From: Symbiodinium natans
Lineage: Eukaryota > Sar > Dinophyceae > Suessiales > Symbiodiniaceae
NCBI GenBank assembly: GCA_905221605.1
Contig: CAJNDS010002408.1
Coordinates: 376,172-440,171, forward strand
Reading direction: 5' to 3'
DNA: 64,000 nt
The notes below the pieces were generated by a model that saw nothing but the letters and a program-made list of their open reading frames with translations, made no database searches and was not told the DNA's origin. Positions 20,071 to 31,000 of this stretch are shown piece by piece. Position numbers and translations under genes: made by a program. Every line of letters begins with the position of its first letter. The first letter of the stretch is position 1.

Positions 20071-21908
20071 TATTGAGGTGTTGTGCAGTTGTCGGTAATC
20101 AGAAGGCCTATTGTCGCACGGGCCAGCCCAAGCCCAAAAATACTTTATGGTGCCAGCTTATGAATGTGAATCTTTGAGGCATGTTTCAGGATCTCTTGAG
20201 CTTCTAACTAAACTCGAGCAGTTGCATGCCAGGCCACAGTCCGTCGACATTGAAGCGGGCACGTTCGGTAGGCTCCGTGGGCTCGCGGCCAAGCACGGTG
20301 GCCCAGAGGCTCACAATCCACATCATTTCGCTGTGTAGCAGCCTTGGGCGTTGAAGCAATTGAGGACAAGACAACTTTGGTCAACCTTTGGTCGTGATTG
20401 AGGTTCTCCAGCGTCCCCTTCATCAAAGAGGGGTTTGACCACGGCAGGACCCGCTTTTTACGACACAAAGTTCAGAGACACACTGCAAATGCAGTGCCAT
20501 TTTCCTGTTGCGAGTTCCTCACTCGAGTGCAAGGCATGCCGGGGCGTCCGCGCAACTTCCTTGGTCAGTGGCCCCAAACTCCGCCACAACTGGCTTCTCG
20601 GCTGCTGCCCGGCAGCCTAGGGTTTGAAAGTTCGTCGCAAGTGAGAGTACACACGTGTGTATCATGTGTAGTCACTCTGTTCTTAGACAAGTAGAGTAAG
20701 TTTTCCCTGGATTCATGCTGAATTGGATGGCGTGCATGATCTCCCCGACTTCTGTCCGGATGAAAAAGATTGTGAATTTACTTGAATGCTTACTTATTCG
20801 CTCATTGTGCTCCCTCTCTCTCGCTCTCCCTTGCGCTTGATGGTTTATTGCAAGCTTGTGCTCGATATGCTGCAAGTTGGAGTGCGAAGGTCTCGCCATT
20901 GCATCGGGCATCAGGGGCCTCCGTCTGCAGGCACGTATGTGTGTCTTTGTAGGAGCCAGGCGCTAGAAGACGGTACAATGCGCTGCAACAAGAAGTGTGC
21001 GTTTTTGCTTGTTTGCACATGTTCGTATATGTTTGCACAGACGTCGCGATACTAAATCGGTGGCCCAGTACAGATCCTGTCGGCGACCATCTCGGAAGAT
21101 CGGCATTCTGTCAGGTACAACGCAACCTCGTGAAGCCTGGGGTGTCACGGCAGCAATGTTGCCTGCAAGTTGCACAGAATTTGAATGAAGCAACCAGATG
21201 CGAAAACACAAGAGAGACTTGGAGCCTGAAACCTAGCACGGAACATGTTCTTGCACCTGCCATCACAAGGCTCACCTGCCTCTCCGTCACTTGCACGGTT
21301 TCTCTAGCCAAAACATGACTTCCATCGTTGGAGCATCTTCAACTAATCGCTTTCGCCTGAATTCATCCGAACCCCGTGGCTCACTGAAACCTGGGCTTCT
21401 GTATACCACTCACACACAGCCTTCGTCCCTTGCCCGAATTTGCCCGAAAGACACGTTCCCACAAGGAAGCTAGAGCACTAATAGTCTCTTTCAATGTTTT
21501 TCGAACCTGTCTCTTGTGTCTCTTGTATTTGTTTTTTTCAGCCTTGAACTTGGCACTATCGTTGTGAGACCGGTTTTCTGGTGAATCCTTTCACTTACCG
21601 AGGATCAGCAGAACCAGAGCTTGAAACAGATGGCCGGAGTGGGGCTTCTGGAAACCAGCGTGTGCTTTCACATGCACAAACGATGATACCTGATTCAGCA
21701 CTTTTGCGCAGGCTTGCAGGAACTTGTCCCGGACATGGACGGTGGTGCAGGCACAACCACGCTCGTTTTTTAAGCTCGGATCAATGTGCAGTTTATCCGA
21801 GGGGTGGAGCGTTTTGTGGTGCGTGCGAGGGCTTTCGTTAGTCTAGAGTCCTCGCCCCATAAAGATTAGAGGTTCTCTGCTTGTATACCCTTTAAAAGCA
21901 AAGTTTTC
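20071..21908. other. Mostly no gene; weak frame 20111-20338 (+)
   Basis: A 75-codon plus frame ends SLELLTKLEQLHARPQSVDI and a hydrophilic tail; it could be a terminal exon, with nothing to support it. A CT-rich run (CTCTCTCTCGCTCTC) lies near 20814-20828. No other feature. Confidence 0.3.
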
Positions 21909-22721
21909 CTATTGACATGGAGAAGAAAATACGGGTTTTCGGGGATTCGGGGAGGGGGGGGGCTCGTACAAGGCAATTCGTTGGACACCCTGAACCTTTA
22001 CAGGACAACAGGACAAAGACTTGCTTCTGCCATCTGACTCAGAAGCTGACTCAGCAGAGTCCGGCATGCAACTGCTACCATGTCTTTGTGATTCCGACTT
22101 GCGCACCGTGCTCCTCCGGCAAGAAACTTCCAGCAACAGTTTTCTGTTGCGCTTGCTGGTTCCAACAATCGAGTCTTTTGTATTCTCCCCTTCGGCTACA
22201 TCTCCTCGTTTGCTCCCCAGGCTAGTGGCGATATCTTTCCTAGCGACGTAACTTCCTAGAAAGTTCTCTCTATGGCCGCCGGCCTTTGCGCCATGTTGAT
22301 TGGCTTCCGCAACGATGCGGTTGACATTTTCAGTCGCCAGTGTCCTTCTCTGTAGCTTCCGCCCCGCCATTCCGTGATGATGAGACCTGCAGCATCCCCC
22401 GATTGTCCCTTCACATCCTGCTGCTGCTTGTTGGTCGCTGCCTGCGTCGCTGTGCTTTCCCTTTGCTGCAGCATTCCGAAGGGCACATGTTTGGCCAGAT
22501 GGATAAAACAGAAAGATCGCGATCTTCTGCTGAGCGTGCTGTTTTACTCGTGTATGGGATTGCAAGGGCGAAGATTTGGCGAACATATGCGCGCAAACGG
22601 TCGAAGCCGTTTGTTCAGTCCCCGACGTGGTGCAGCCATTTTCTGAAGTTGTTTTGTGCTGGCAGCGACATTGCCAGGCCCTGAAAAGCAGAGTGCTGAC
22701 AGAGCTGGAGGAGAAGGCCAA
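21909..22721 (-). CDS. Basic hydrophilic 270-codon frame, unrecognised
   Basis: Long for chance in this composition. From about residue 110 the protein is Arg/Lys/Ser-rich (GMAGRKLQRRTLATENVNRI, RKDIATSLGSKRGDVAEGEN, TSKRNRKLLLEVSCRRS) with a Ser/Asp/Glu patch (SAESASESDGRSKS) and a Pro-rich end. The first 100 residues, with many Cys and His, look less natural. It could be one long exon of a disordered nuclear protein. The annotated ATG may not be real and no splice sites were fixed. Confidence 0.3.
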   Translation of the reverse strand: MAFSSSSVSTLLFRAWQCRCQHKTTSENGCTTSGTEQTASTVCAHMFAKSSPLQSHTRVKQHAQQKIAIFLFYPSGQTCALRNAAAKGKHSDAGSDQQAAAGCEGTIGGCCRSHHHGMAGRKLQRRTLATENVNRIVAEANQHGAKAGGHRENFLGSYVARKDIATSLGSKRGDVAEGENTKDSIVGTSKRNRKLLLEVSCRRSTVRKSESQRHGSSCMPDSAESASESDGRSKSLSCCPVKVQGVQRIALYEPPPSPNPRKPVFSSPCQ

Positions 22722-23590
22722 GGTTGAGCAGTCGACCTGTGTTCGAGAGAAGTAAAGTATTCTCTGACGGGTGCATGCCTCCTCCGGAAACTGTCTATAG
22801 AGTCTATAGGCAGCTTGGTCCTGTCTTTGGGCAGGTCCTGAACTTCAACTCTTTGGGTCTGTGTTGCGCGACGTTTCACGACGCTCATCGGGCTCCGCGG
22901 CACCTACCAAGCGAGGCACAGCCGGGACAAGCCCATAAACGTGCAGCGTACACCCTCGTGCAAGGCGCTGATGATACATGATGACAAATTATGATTTATA
23001 TTGTTACCTGCTGTTGAAGGCAGAAGCAAGCCTCGGCGACCTGACATGCTCCTGAGTATGGGCTCCTTGGAGTTTGCACATTCATTGACATGCAGGTCCC
23101 TGCTCTTATGGTAAGATCTTTGTTGATTGTTTGTCCAGTAACTTTGTTTTTTCGGTCACAAGCTTTCCCTACTTTACATTCTTAGCATGTCTGGGACTCA
23201 GCCTGCATTCTGAAAGTGAATTCCCAGTCAGGGTTTGCTGGGTTTCGTGGCAGGGTCGCCTCACGAGGAAAAGAGCAGTTCCCACGATTGATCAGTCTTT
23301 CATTCGTTGAGCATGGCAAGGTTCTTCCAGAAGAGGAAGTTCAAACTCGAACTTTTCGGAAGTCGGTCCAGAGCTTGGTTTGAGTAGACCTGGTTTTTAC
23401 TGCCAGAAGCAGTTCATCTTACAACGGGGCTTGTCCGGTATCCCAGGTGACGAGAGGAGAACATTCTCGAAGAGCAACAGCAAAGGCGGAATTGCTCCGT
23501 GAATTGTTTTATGAAAGCGAGCTCCGTTGTAGGCTTCGGGATGGTTCTTGTCCTCGAGGTTGCTCTTAACCCGGTTTCTCGGTATTTCTC
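22722..23590. other. No gene recognised
   Basis: Short frames only. A minus-strand stretch at 23400-23560 reads protein-like (PPLLLLFENVLLSSPGIPDK) and might be an exon, without support. Confidence 0.3.
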
Positions 23591-23600
23591 GGCTCGAAGA

Positions 23601-23818
23601 AAACCCCAAAACCCCAAAACCCCAAAACCCCAAAACCCCAAAACCCCAAAACCCCAAAACCCCAAAACCCCAAAACCCCAAAACCCCAAAACCCCAAATC
23701 CCCAAAACCCCAGAACCCCAAAACCCCAACACCCCAAAACCCCAAAACCCCAAAACCCGAAAACCCCAAAACCCCAGCACCCCAAGACCCCAAGACCCCA
23801 AAACCCCAAAACCCAGCA
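23601..23818. repeat. (CCCCAAAA)n satellite array
   Basis: About 27 near-perfect 8-bp units CCCCAAAA over about 215 bp with a few variants (CCCCAAAT, CCCCAGAA, CCCGAAAA, CCCCAACA). Its complement TTTTGGGG is the telomere unit of hypotrich ciliates and would form G-quadruplexes. A short second patch lies at 24186-24223. The proline- and GFWGFGVL-type frames across it are repeat artefacts. Confidence 0.95.
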
Positions 23819-23846
23819 AAAGAATTGAACATTGAATTACCATTTA

Positions 23847-24068
23847 CTAACTTTTAAACACCCATAAACCTATCTTTTCTAGCTCATACGGTCCCTTCCA
23901 TCTATCTGTCAACCTCACTTTAAATTTCTTCAGTGACTTCCTCAGTTCTTCTGAAGTTGCCAAGAACTCAACAAGTCTTAAACCGCTGCCTATCCCTGTT
24001 CCAATTAGAGCAGTTTTTCTGTTCACAGTCAAAAACTCTAGTCTCCATGTTTCTCGAAAGTTCTTCAC
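23847..24068 (-). CDS. Possible terminal exon, unrecognised
   Basis: A 73-codon minus frame with a natural charged and hydrophobic mix: RLEFLTVNRKTALIGTGIGS, LVEFLATSEELRKSLKKFKV and DRWKGPYELEKIGLWVFKS before a stop. The sequence is locally more AT-rich than its neighbours. No splice sites were fixed and no domain is recognised. Confidence 0.3.
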   Translation of the reverse strand: MKNFRETWRLEFLTVNRKTALIGTGIGSGLRLVEFLATSEELRKSLKKFKVRLTDRWKGPYELEKIGLWVFKS

Positions 24069-24699
24069 TGAAGATTGGTTGCCCTGCCCTTCAGATTGTA
24101 AATCCTGTAACTCTGAGGTTGGCTGTTTAGAATGTGAAGACTACATGTTTCTAAACCCCACAACATTAAGGTGACAAAGCTGCCCTGCCCCAAAACCCCG
24201 AAACCCCAAAACCCCAAAACCCCTTTTGCAAAAAAAATGTTGAGCGGGGGGAACCGAGGCAGCACATGTTCATTTATCCCTGGCCCTTTCCCAGAGTGTG
24301 GTTGTGGGGTTCTGGCTTGGGCGGAAGGCGGGGAAACTTTTCGGCATGAACAGCCCTGTGGCAGATTTGCAAATTGAACGTATATATAAATATTTTCGTT
24401 TCTGGTATAGTGAAAGCCATTGAATTCCCATCAGGTTGGCCGAAATGGATTTGTACACAAATATTTTGTGTGAAAAACCAAACTCAGGTCGCTCGAAATA
24501 TCTGGCGTGGTTTCGACCGGGGTCCTTCTTAAGCTGTAGATATGTAAGACGCGGTGTAAAGATCAGAGGCAGTTTTGATCTTCAGATATCCGGGGCTGCC
24601 ACTAGCATGGTGCAGCATGGTGCGCACTTTCATTCAGACTGCATTTCTCAGCACTTCTCTGTGCTTTCCCTTTGTGTGTCACTTTTCGAGCACCTTGGC

Positions 24700-25242
24700 A
24701 TGCAGATTCCAGCCTGGCCGTGCCGAGCCCCTACCCCATCCAGGCATCGGTGCTTGTGCATGAGTTTGCAACAGTATTCCCTTCTGCTCCATACATGGAC
24801 CTGTTGGCCCCTCAACCTGCATACGACAGACTTCTACCTACCGATGAAGATGTTGCTCCAGCAGAAGCATGAATGATGGGCGTGGAATTTCAGCTGACAT
24901 TGCAGGGTCTCCAGCAAAGTCGACAAAGGGTTCTGACGGAGTGAGTATGATTGATGCCCTCAGTAGGCAAACATGCGAGCAGGAGGTGGCTGAAGTAGCC
25001 CCGAGATCCAGAGCAAAGGACACCGATGCTTTAGCGTGGCACAAGTTTCTTGTAAGTCTTCTGAGTTCGATCTGGTTTCAGCACTTTGAAGCAGCCATGA
25101 CAGCTTGCGCATGCCCTGCAGTGCTCAAACATCTCCGAATATTTGCAGCTTCCGTCACATTCTGAAGCAGGAGTTCACTGATCAGCGACTTGCACAGATG
25201 CTGCAGTTGCCGCTTGAAGTTGTGAAGCAGGCCAGGCTTTAA
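24700..25242 (+). CDS. Multi-exon gene of unknown function (3' part)
   Basis: Three exon-like pieces. After TTGGCATGCAG (24696-24706) one frame gives AVPSPYPIQASVLVHEFATV and PQPAYDRLLPTDEDVAPAEA. After GACATTGCAG (about 24904) comes SPAKSTKGSDGVSMIDALSR, EVAEVAPRSRAKDTDALAWH and a donor CTT/GTAAGT at 25051/25052. The last exon starts after TATTTGCAG at 25149 and reads FRHILKQEFTDQRLAQMLQL and PLEVVKQARL before the stop at 25240-25242. The exon ends and their joining are inferred. The terminal helix-rich exon is the best-supported part. I do not recognise a family. Confidence 0.4.
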
Positions 25243-27300
25243 CGCTCACAGTGGAGTTGCTCAGTGGCATCATGTGTTGCCAGGGACCACGGCCCAAAGA
25301 GCCCTCAATCCATTCCTCAAGCAATCACCGCGCAGAGGCCGCACACTGCTTTCGGCAACACGCTGCACGGCAGCAGGGAGAGCTTTAACCTGGCTGTGGT
25401 GCAGTATCGTTCCAATTGACCAATTAGACTTCAGCTGTCGATGTTGTGTCTTTCAGTTGAGGTCAGATGTCGGTGAGATTTGGAGTGTCAAACATGAGAA
25501 ATTCTGATTTGCTTGCACTGGCCTTCCACTAGTCGCCAGAGCAAGATGCTCCTCCATCTGTTCAAGCCTCAACAGCTCAAGCCCTCTCTCAGGACTGCGT
25601 TGGAAGTTGCATGACTCAACTGTGAGTCAAGGTAGAAGCTCCATCGCCTGCCCTGCAAACAAAACCTGATTTTTCTGCGGGACCCAAGTTCCCACATGAA
25701 CAAACCTGGTTTGTCAGGCAGCGTGTGAACCTCCAAGACGTCCAGATTTGTGGAGAAGCTTGACTGCTGCTTTGTGAGGTCTACTTCATCCGAAGCTTAT
25801 GCCATCATGAGAGGTTTGAGAGGCAATCCCATAATCTTGTAAGTTGTGATTGTAGGTGACATGTTTGATCCGTTGACCGTCTTTAAATAAAACGAATGAT
25901 TTGACAATGCCGTTGAAGGGAAGCCCCGCCCAGTCCCGCATCCCAACTCAGGATTGAAACAGTCGGACTTTGAGAAGGCTCGCTTGCTCGGTATCTAGAG
26001 GTCGAAGACGAGAATCTTGATTGCCTTTCAACGAGTGAAGTCGTGCAATGTCGTGCATTTACTTCTCAAATTGCAGCACATCGCTGCTGGATTTCTCAGA
26101 ACGCTTCAGCCTACTCGGCTCCCAGGAAAGCCTTCGGAGCATGACTTGTTCGCAAAAAGGGTGGCGGTTGGGTTGTCGTTTAGATTTCTTCCGTGTGGGC
26201 AGCGAGGATGGGCGGATGGTGGCGGATGCTGCCGTATGGGCACTGAAGGTGTTTCGGCCTGTTGGCGTCCGGCCCTGTGAGGGTACGGGCTGTGCGGGTA
26301 CGGGATTGGTGAGAGGCCGTGTTCTGTTGACCCGGCACGTGCCGCTGCTGGACTTTTCATTCGCTCCCCCAACCCGAAACGCATGATCCCTTCGTGCCAG
26401 CCCCCAGACCCAGATTATCAGAATCCCAATAACTGCCCAAATGGCAGTTGCTATGTCATTACACCAGGTTATGAGTCCTGTTTCTCCCATCGAGTGGAGC
26501 GAGGTTGTTTCATGATATTTTTGTAGCCCTACTCCCCCGTTTTGATCGCCCCGAAGTTGGCTCTTTATCCATCCACATGTCCCGTGCAGTCCGCAGCACA
26601 AGCGCTACAGGTTGACATCCTCGGTCCTTGTGGGGTTTAGGGCTTCGCGGTTTAAGGGTTTAGAGATTGCGGCAACGCATTGAATCAACCAGCCATAGGC
26701 TGGATCCTAAGCCCTTGTATCGCAAGGGGTCTGTCTGTGCAGGTTTGCCGGAGTGGATTCCGGGCAGTACCCCATGAGAAAATTAAATTGCCTGTGTGCC
26801 TGTATGTGGCTGTGGCCCCAGCCTTGAGACGGGCGCTTCACAGCACAGCACAGCACCTCTGAAAGTATGCTGTGGACCAGGATGCTAGCAAAGCAGACTC
26901 CAAATCAAAGCGTGCGTTGCGAGTGGAGCTGTGCTGCTATGACACGTCGATCGGCTGCATACTCCCAACTACTAAAGTCGTTGCGTTTCTTACATGTGAC
27001 CAGCAGACATTGCGGGAGAGTGTTTCGGGGGGTCGTTGCGTTTGGGGTGTCTACATGGGGATTCACATGAGAAGTCCTTGCTAGTTTGCTTTAAACAAGA
27101 GCGGGAAAGGATGATAGGAAAGTCATGCCTATTCGTAAATCGCAAGAGAACGCGCGCAGCCAAGTAAAACCTTGAATTGTATCACAAGTGACTCAACATG
27201 ACTCAGCTATCCCGACAAAGACGGGAGAACGAGCTGAATCCTAGAATCTGGCGCACGCAGATGAACCACAGTTATCATGACAGAATAGCAGAAAGCACAG
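25243..27300. other. No firm gene; weak minus-strand frame and TTTAGGG traces
   Basis: A 180-codon minus frame (26601-26059) has one hydrophobic segment (ATAIWAVIGILIIWVWGLA) and an otherwise basic composition; coding status is open. Bases 26630-26665 contain GGTTTAGGGCTTC and TTTAAGGGTTTAGAG, resembling decayed TTTAGGG repeats. Nothing else stands out. Confidence 0.3.
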
Positions 27301-27507
27301 GACGCCTTCAAAGTACACTCGCCGGTATCGTCCTTATACAAAAAGTCAATTGTGACAGGCATCGTCCCGACCAGAGAACATTTTCCGGAAACAATGTTAT
27401 ACTGTGGTCAGATGCCTTCAAACTACGCTCGCAGATATCGTCCTTATACAAAAAGTCAATTCCGAGAGGTATCGCCCCGACCAGAGAAAAACTCCGAAAG
27501 CAAGGTT
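27301..27507. repeat. Tandem pair of about 105-bp units
   Basis: The block GCCTTCAAA-TAC-CTCGC-G-TATCGTCCTTATACAAAAAGTC is followed by a GACAGGCATCGTCCCGACCAGAGAA-type end. It occurs at about 27304-27406 and again, diverged, at 27412-27507. The shared TATCGTCCTTATACAAAAAG is identical in both. Confidence 0.8.
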
Positions 27508-27958
27508 AGTGCCTGGAGAAAGAACTGAAATGCACTGAAAGTACATGCTGTTCCTTGGGGATTGAGTGCCAAATGCCTCTCTGAATGGTCTGCTTCATGG
27601 CTTGTTGGGGACTGCTGTTCCTTGCAGCAAAAGGTGATTGCAAGGACCCTGCCGCGAACCCCTTGTTGCGCCGTGTTCATTAGGGATCTCTACAAAACAC
27701 CATGTTTGCAAGGACTTCCGCGTTTGGGAGTAGCCTGCTTGGTCAGGTTCTCTGCGATCTTTGCCATGTGGCAAACATCAGCGAGCTCTCCCATTTGTTT
27801 GTTTCCAAGGCCTGTGCAGATGTGCAATGATGTGCAGATGCAGTATGACCTCAGGGCAGGCTTAGGTTTGGGGCATTTGGGGTTAAGATGGAGGCGGTTG
27901 TCGGGAGCAAAATGGCCGAAAGCAACGGTCAGCTACGAGCACGAACATGCAAAAAGTA

Positions 27959-28024
27959 AGTGTGTGTGTGTGTGTGTGTGTGTGTGTCTGTGAGCGTGTG
28001 AGTGTGTGTGTGTGTGAGCGTGTG
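27959..28024. repeat. (GT)n microsatellite
   Basis: About 30 GT units with GAGC and CTGT interruptions, about 70 bases upstream of the first EF-hand exon, inside its putative preceding intron. Confidence 0.95.
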
Positions 28025-28093
28025 AGCAGCAAGTGTCAGCACACAGAGTCTGACGTTGGTAGGCTCTGTTGCATTCAGTAGTCTCTTGCACAG

Positions 28094-31000
28094 GCTTTCA
28101 GGCTTGCGGACATGACGAAGAGCGGGGACCTGGATCTTCAGGAGATGCAGTGCCGTTTTGGGAGCCCGGCCCAATTGCAGAGCGGGATCGGGCAAAAGCT
28201 CTGAAGAAGTTTCGGGGTCGAAAGGGGCGTTGCAGCGTTATCAGCGTTGCAGGCGGGTCCGAGGGGAGGTCCGGGTGCCCGAGGTTGAGGTTTTGCCTGG
28301 GGTAAGCGGGGGAGACCAGATGATGGTCTGCTAGTTCCAGACACCTCTACACCTCTCGGCCGGAAGCCCTAGGCGAATATGTGTTTGGTCGATGCCTCAT
28401 AAATCAGGCAGGGCAAAAACATTGCTCATGCAGCATGCTGTTGAAGGATGTGCCTGGCACGGTTGGTGGTGCAGACCTTGTGCGTACTGTGTTTGTGAGG
28501 AGTTTGTCACCTGGTATGCCACGTTCAGCTTCTCGGAGGATCTCCTGCGCTTGCATTCAGAGTTGACGCAAGAGCAGTCTGTTCGGAGTGTGCCCATGAC
28601 AGCCGTGATGCTTCCGAGCAGTGAGAAAATCTCTAAGCGGTCTTCTTTGATGGCCGAGTCCGATACTTTTAAAATGCGAAAAATACTCGAGCTTGGGGGG
28701 AAAGAGCAGCTAACCTGACATGTCATTCCAAGGGTGGGAAGGGTTTGACCAAGATATGAAAGTTGATACTAGGGGTCCCAGTTTTGGATGACTGATGATG
28801 ACTGTCCTGTGGTGTTCCGAGCTCGCCGTGGTCCCAATGCTCTAAGACACGGTCATCTAGTTACCGTGCTCGCGGTCCTTTGATGTCCTTTGCATGCTTG
28901 AAAATGCAGTGCTGTGGCATGCTTGGAATGTGGCCACGCTGCAAGAGCGCCTTTGACACCCGCTGGATACTTTCCCGTGTGCCAGTAGTATGGGGTCCGG
29001 AAAGTGGTCGTGGAACGGGGAAGTACCATCAGTCAACCGACTGCACCAAAATGGACTATGCCTTGCCTTTCGCTGCCTTCTGACTGGGGAACTTTTGGCC
29101 ATTCCAGCGTGGAAACGCATCCAGTGATTGGATATTGGATTGCCGGACGATGGTGTCTTCGTTGTTTGTCGGTGCTGGGCAGCGGGTATTGGGTACCGGG
29201 CGCCGGGTACTGGGTGTATATATATATATATATATATATATATGCTCCCCCCCCCAATGGACCAACCGCGAAATGGAAAAGAAGTCCAAAAGTCCAAAAA
29301 CCCAAAAGTCCAAAAAGCAGGGTTGGAGGTTGGTCCATTGGGGGGGGGGCGACCATATATATAAATATATGTATATCCGCCGACCCCAGCATGGCGGGGG
29401 CGGCGTCAGTGAAGACCCTATATATATATATATCTACCTATACTCGTTGCTGATGGACACTGGGTGGGTGGGAAATCAACTACTGAGTACTGGGGACTGG
29501 GTACTGGACATGGGGTGCTGTACTGGGTACTGGGCACTGGGCATATTTTGGGTGCTGGGTACCGGTAGCAAAATACTTTGTATATATGCAGGGGTACTGT
29601 GGGAGCTGGGAACTGGGTACCGGGTACCGGGTACTGGGCACCGGGCATTGGGTACTGGGTACGGGGCCTGGGGTACTGGGTGACAAGGTGACTGGGTGAC
29701 TGGGTTCCTGACTTCTCTCAGGACCCGCGAACACTTCTTCCAATTTTTGCGCATGGCGTTCTCTTTTTGTGGGCTCTGGACGCAGAGTCGTGGCGGAAGT
29801 TTTGCTGGCGCTCAGAAGTAGTCTCTCCTCGAAGCGAATCGTCAGTAACTTGCTTTCTTGAGACGCGGAGGCTTAGGGCATTTTAACGCTACGCGACCCG
29901 CCTCGGCCCGGCCCAGCGCATCCGCGTGAGCATGGTGAATCCGCAGCGCCCAAGTCGCTGGACCCCAAGCAATAAGGGTTGGGTTTAGGGTTTAGGGTTC
30001 CGAGTTTATGGTTTATGGTTTGGGGTTTCGGGTTGAGGGTTAGTTTAGGGTCGAGGGCTTAGGGCTCAAGGTTCACGGTCTGGGGTTTAGGGTTTTTTTG
30101 GGTTGAGGGTTCAAGGTTCAAGGTTCAAGGTTGAGGGTTGAGACGGTTCGGCTTGGATTGATCGTAAATTTGAGCCAGGCCCCTCAAGCGGGGGGGGGGG
30201 GGGGTGGAGGGGGGGTAGCGGTTGGGGGGGGGTAGAGAATGTTAGTCGTGTTGGTTGCAACTGGGGTGTGTTGGGCACACGCGTGTTGAGAACAGGGGGG
30301 CGTGTTGGGAACAGGGCAGGCGTGAGTCGGGAACGCAGGGAGGGTGAGTCGGGAACAGGGCTCATGTGTACAGCACGCCCCGGTTGAGATGGGAACGGCT
30401 GCCCCCCGGAAGTGGGTTTCGGAGTGATGACCCTACTCTGCAGGTTTGTTTTAAGGCCTCTTTCGACGACTTGGAGTTGGGTCTACCGTCTTCATTTCAG
30501 CTTCCAAAGGGCAGACTTTACGAGGGGAACACATCCGACGTGTCATGAACCCGCACACCAATTCGGCGTGTTGGTGTGCGGGTTCATGACACGTCGGATG
30601 TGTTCGCCTCGAAAAGTCTCCCCTTTGGAAGCTGAAAAGAAGACTGTAGACCCAACTCCAAGTCGTCGAAAGAGGACTTAAAACAAACCTGCAGAGTAGG
30701 GTCATCACTCCGAAACCCAATTCTGGGGGGCAGCCTTTCCCAACTCAACCTTCGGGCGTGCTGTACACATGGGCCCTGTTCCCGACTCACCCCCCCCTGC
30801 GTTCCTCACTCACGCCTGCCCAGTTCCCAACACGCGCTCCCCCTGTTCCCAACACACCCTCGGCCCGCCTCAACCTTGATGCGGGGGGTAGAGGGGGGGG
30901 AGCGGGGGGTAGGCGGGGCTTCAACTGCCCCTGGTCCTGGCGAACCGTCCGCTTTCAGTTGGGGGAGGATTAGGAGGGGGGTGCCTGTTCTGACACCCTA

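Noticed and set aside
23397-23843. GFWGFGVL-repeat protein (148 codons)
   Set aside because: A translation of the CCCCAAAA array on the minus strand.
30366-30790. Two similar genes facing each other
   Set aside because: The 60-codon frames on both strands are the same sequence read from the two arms of a palindrome; no start, domain or splice signals.
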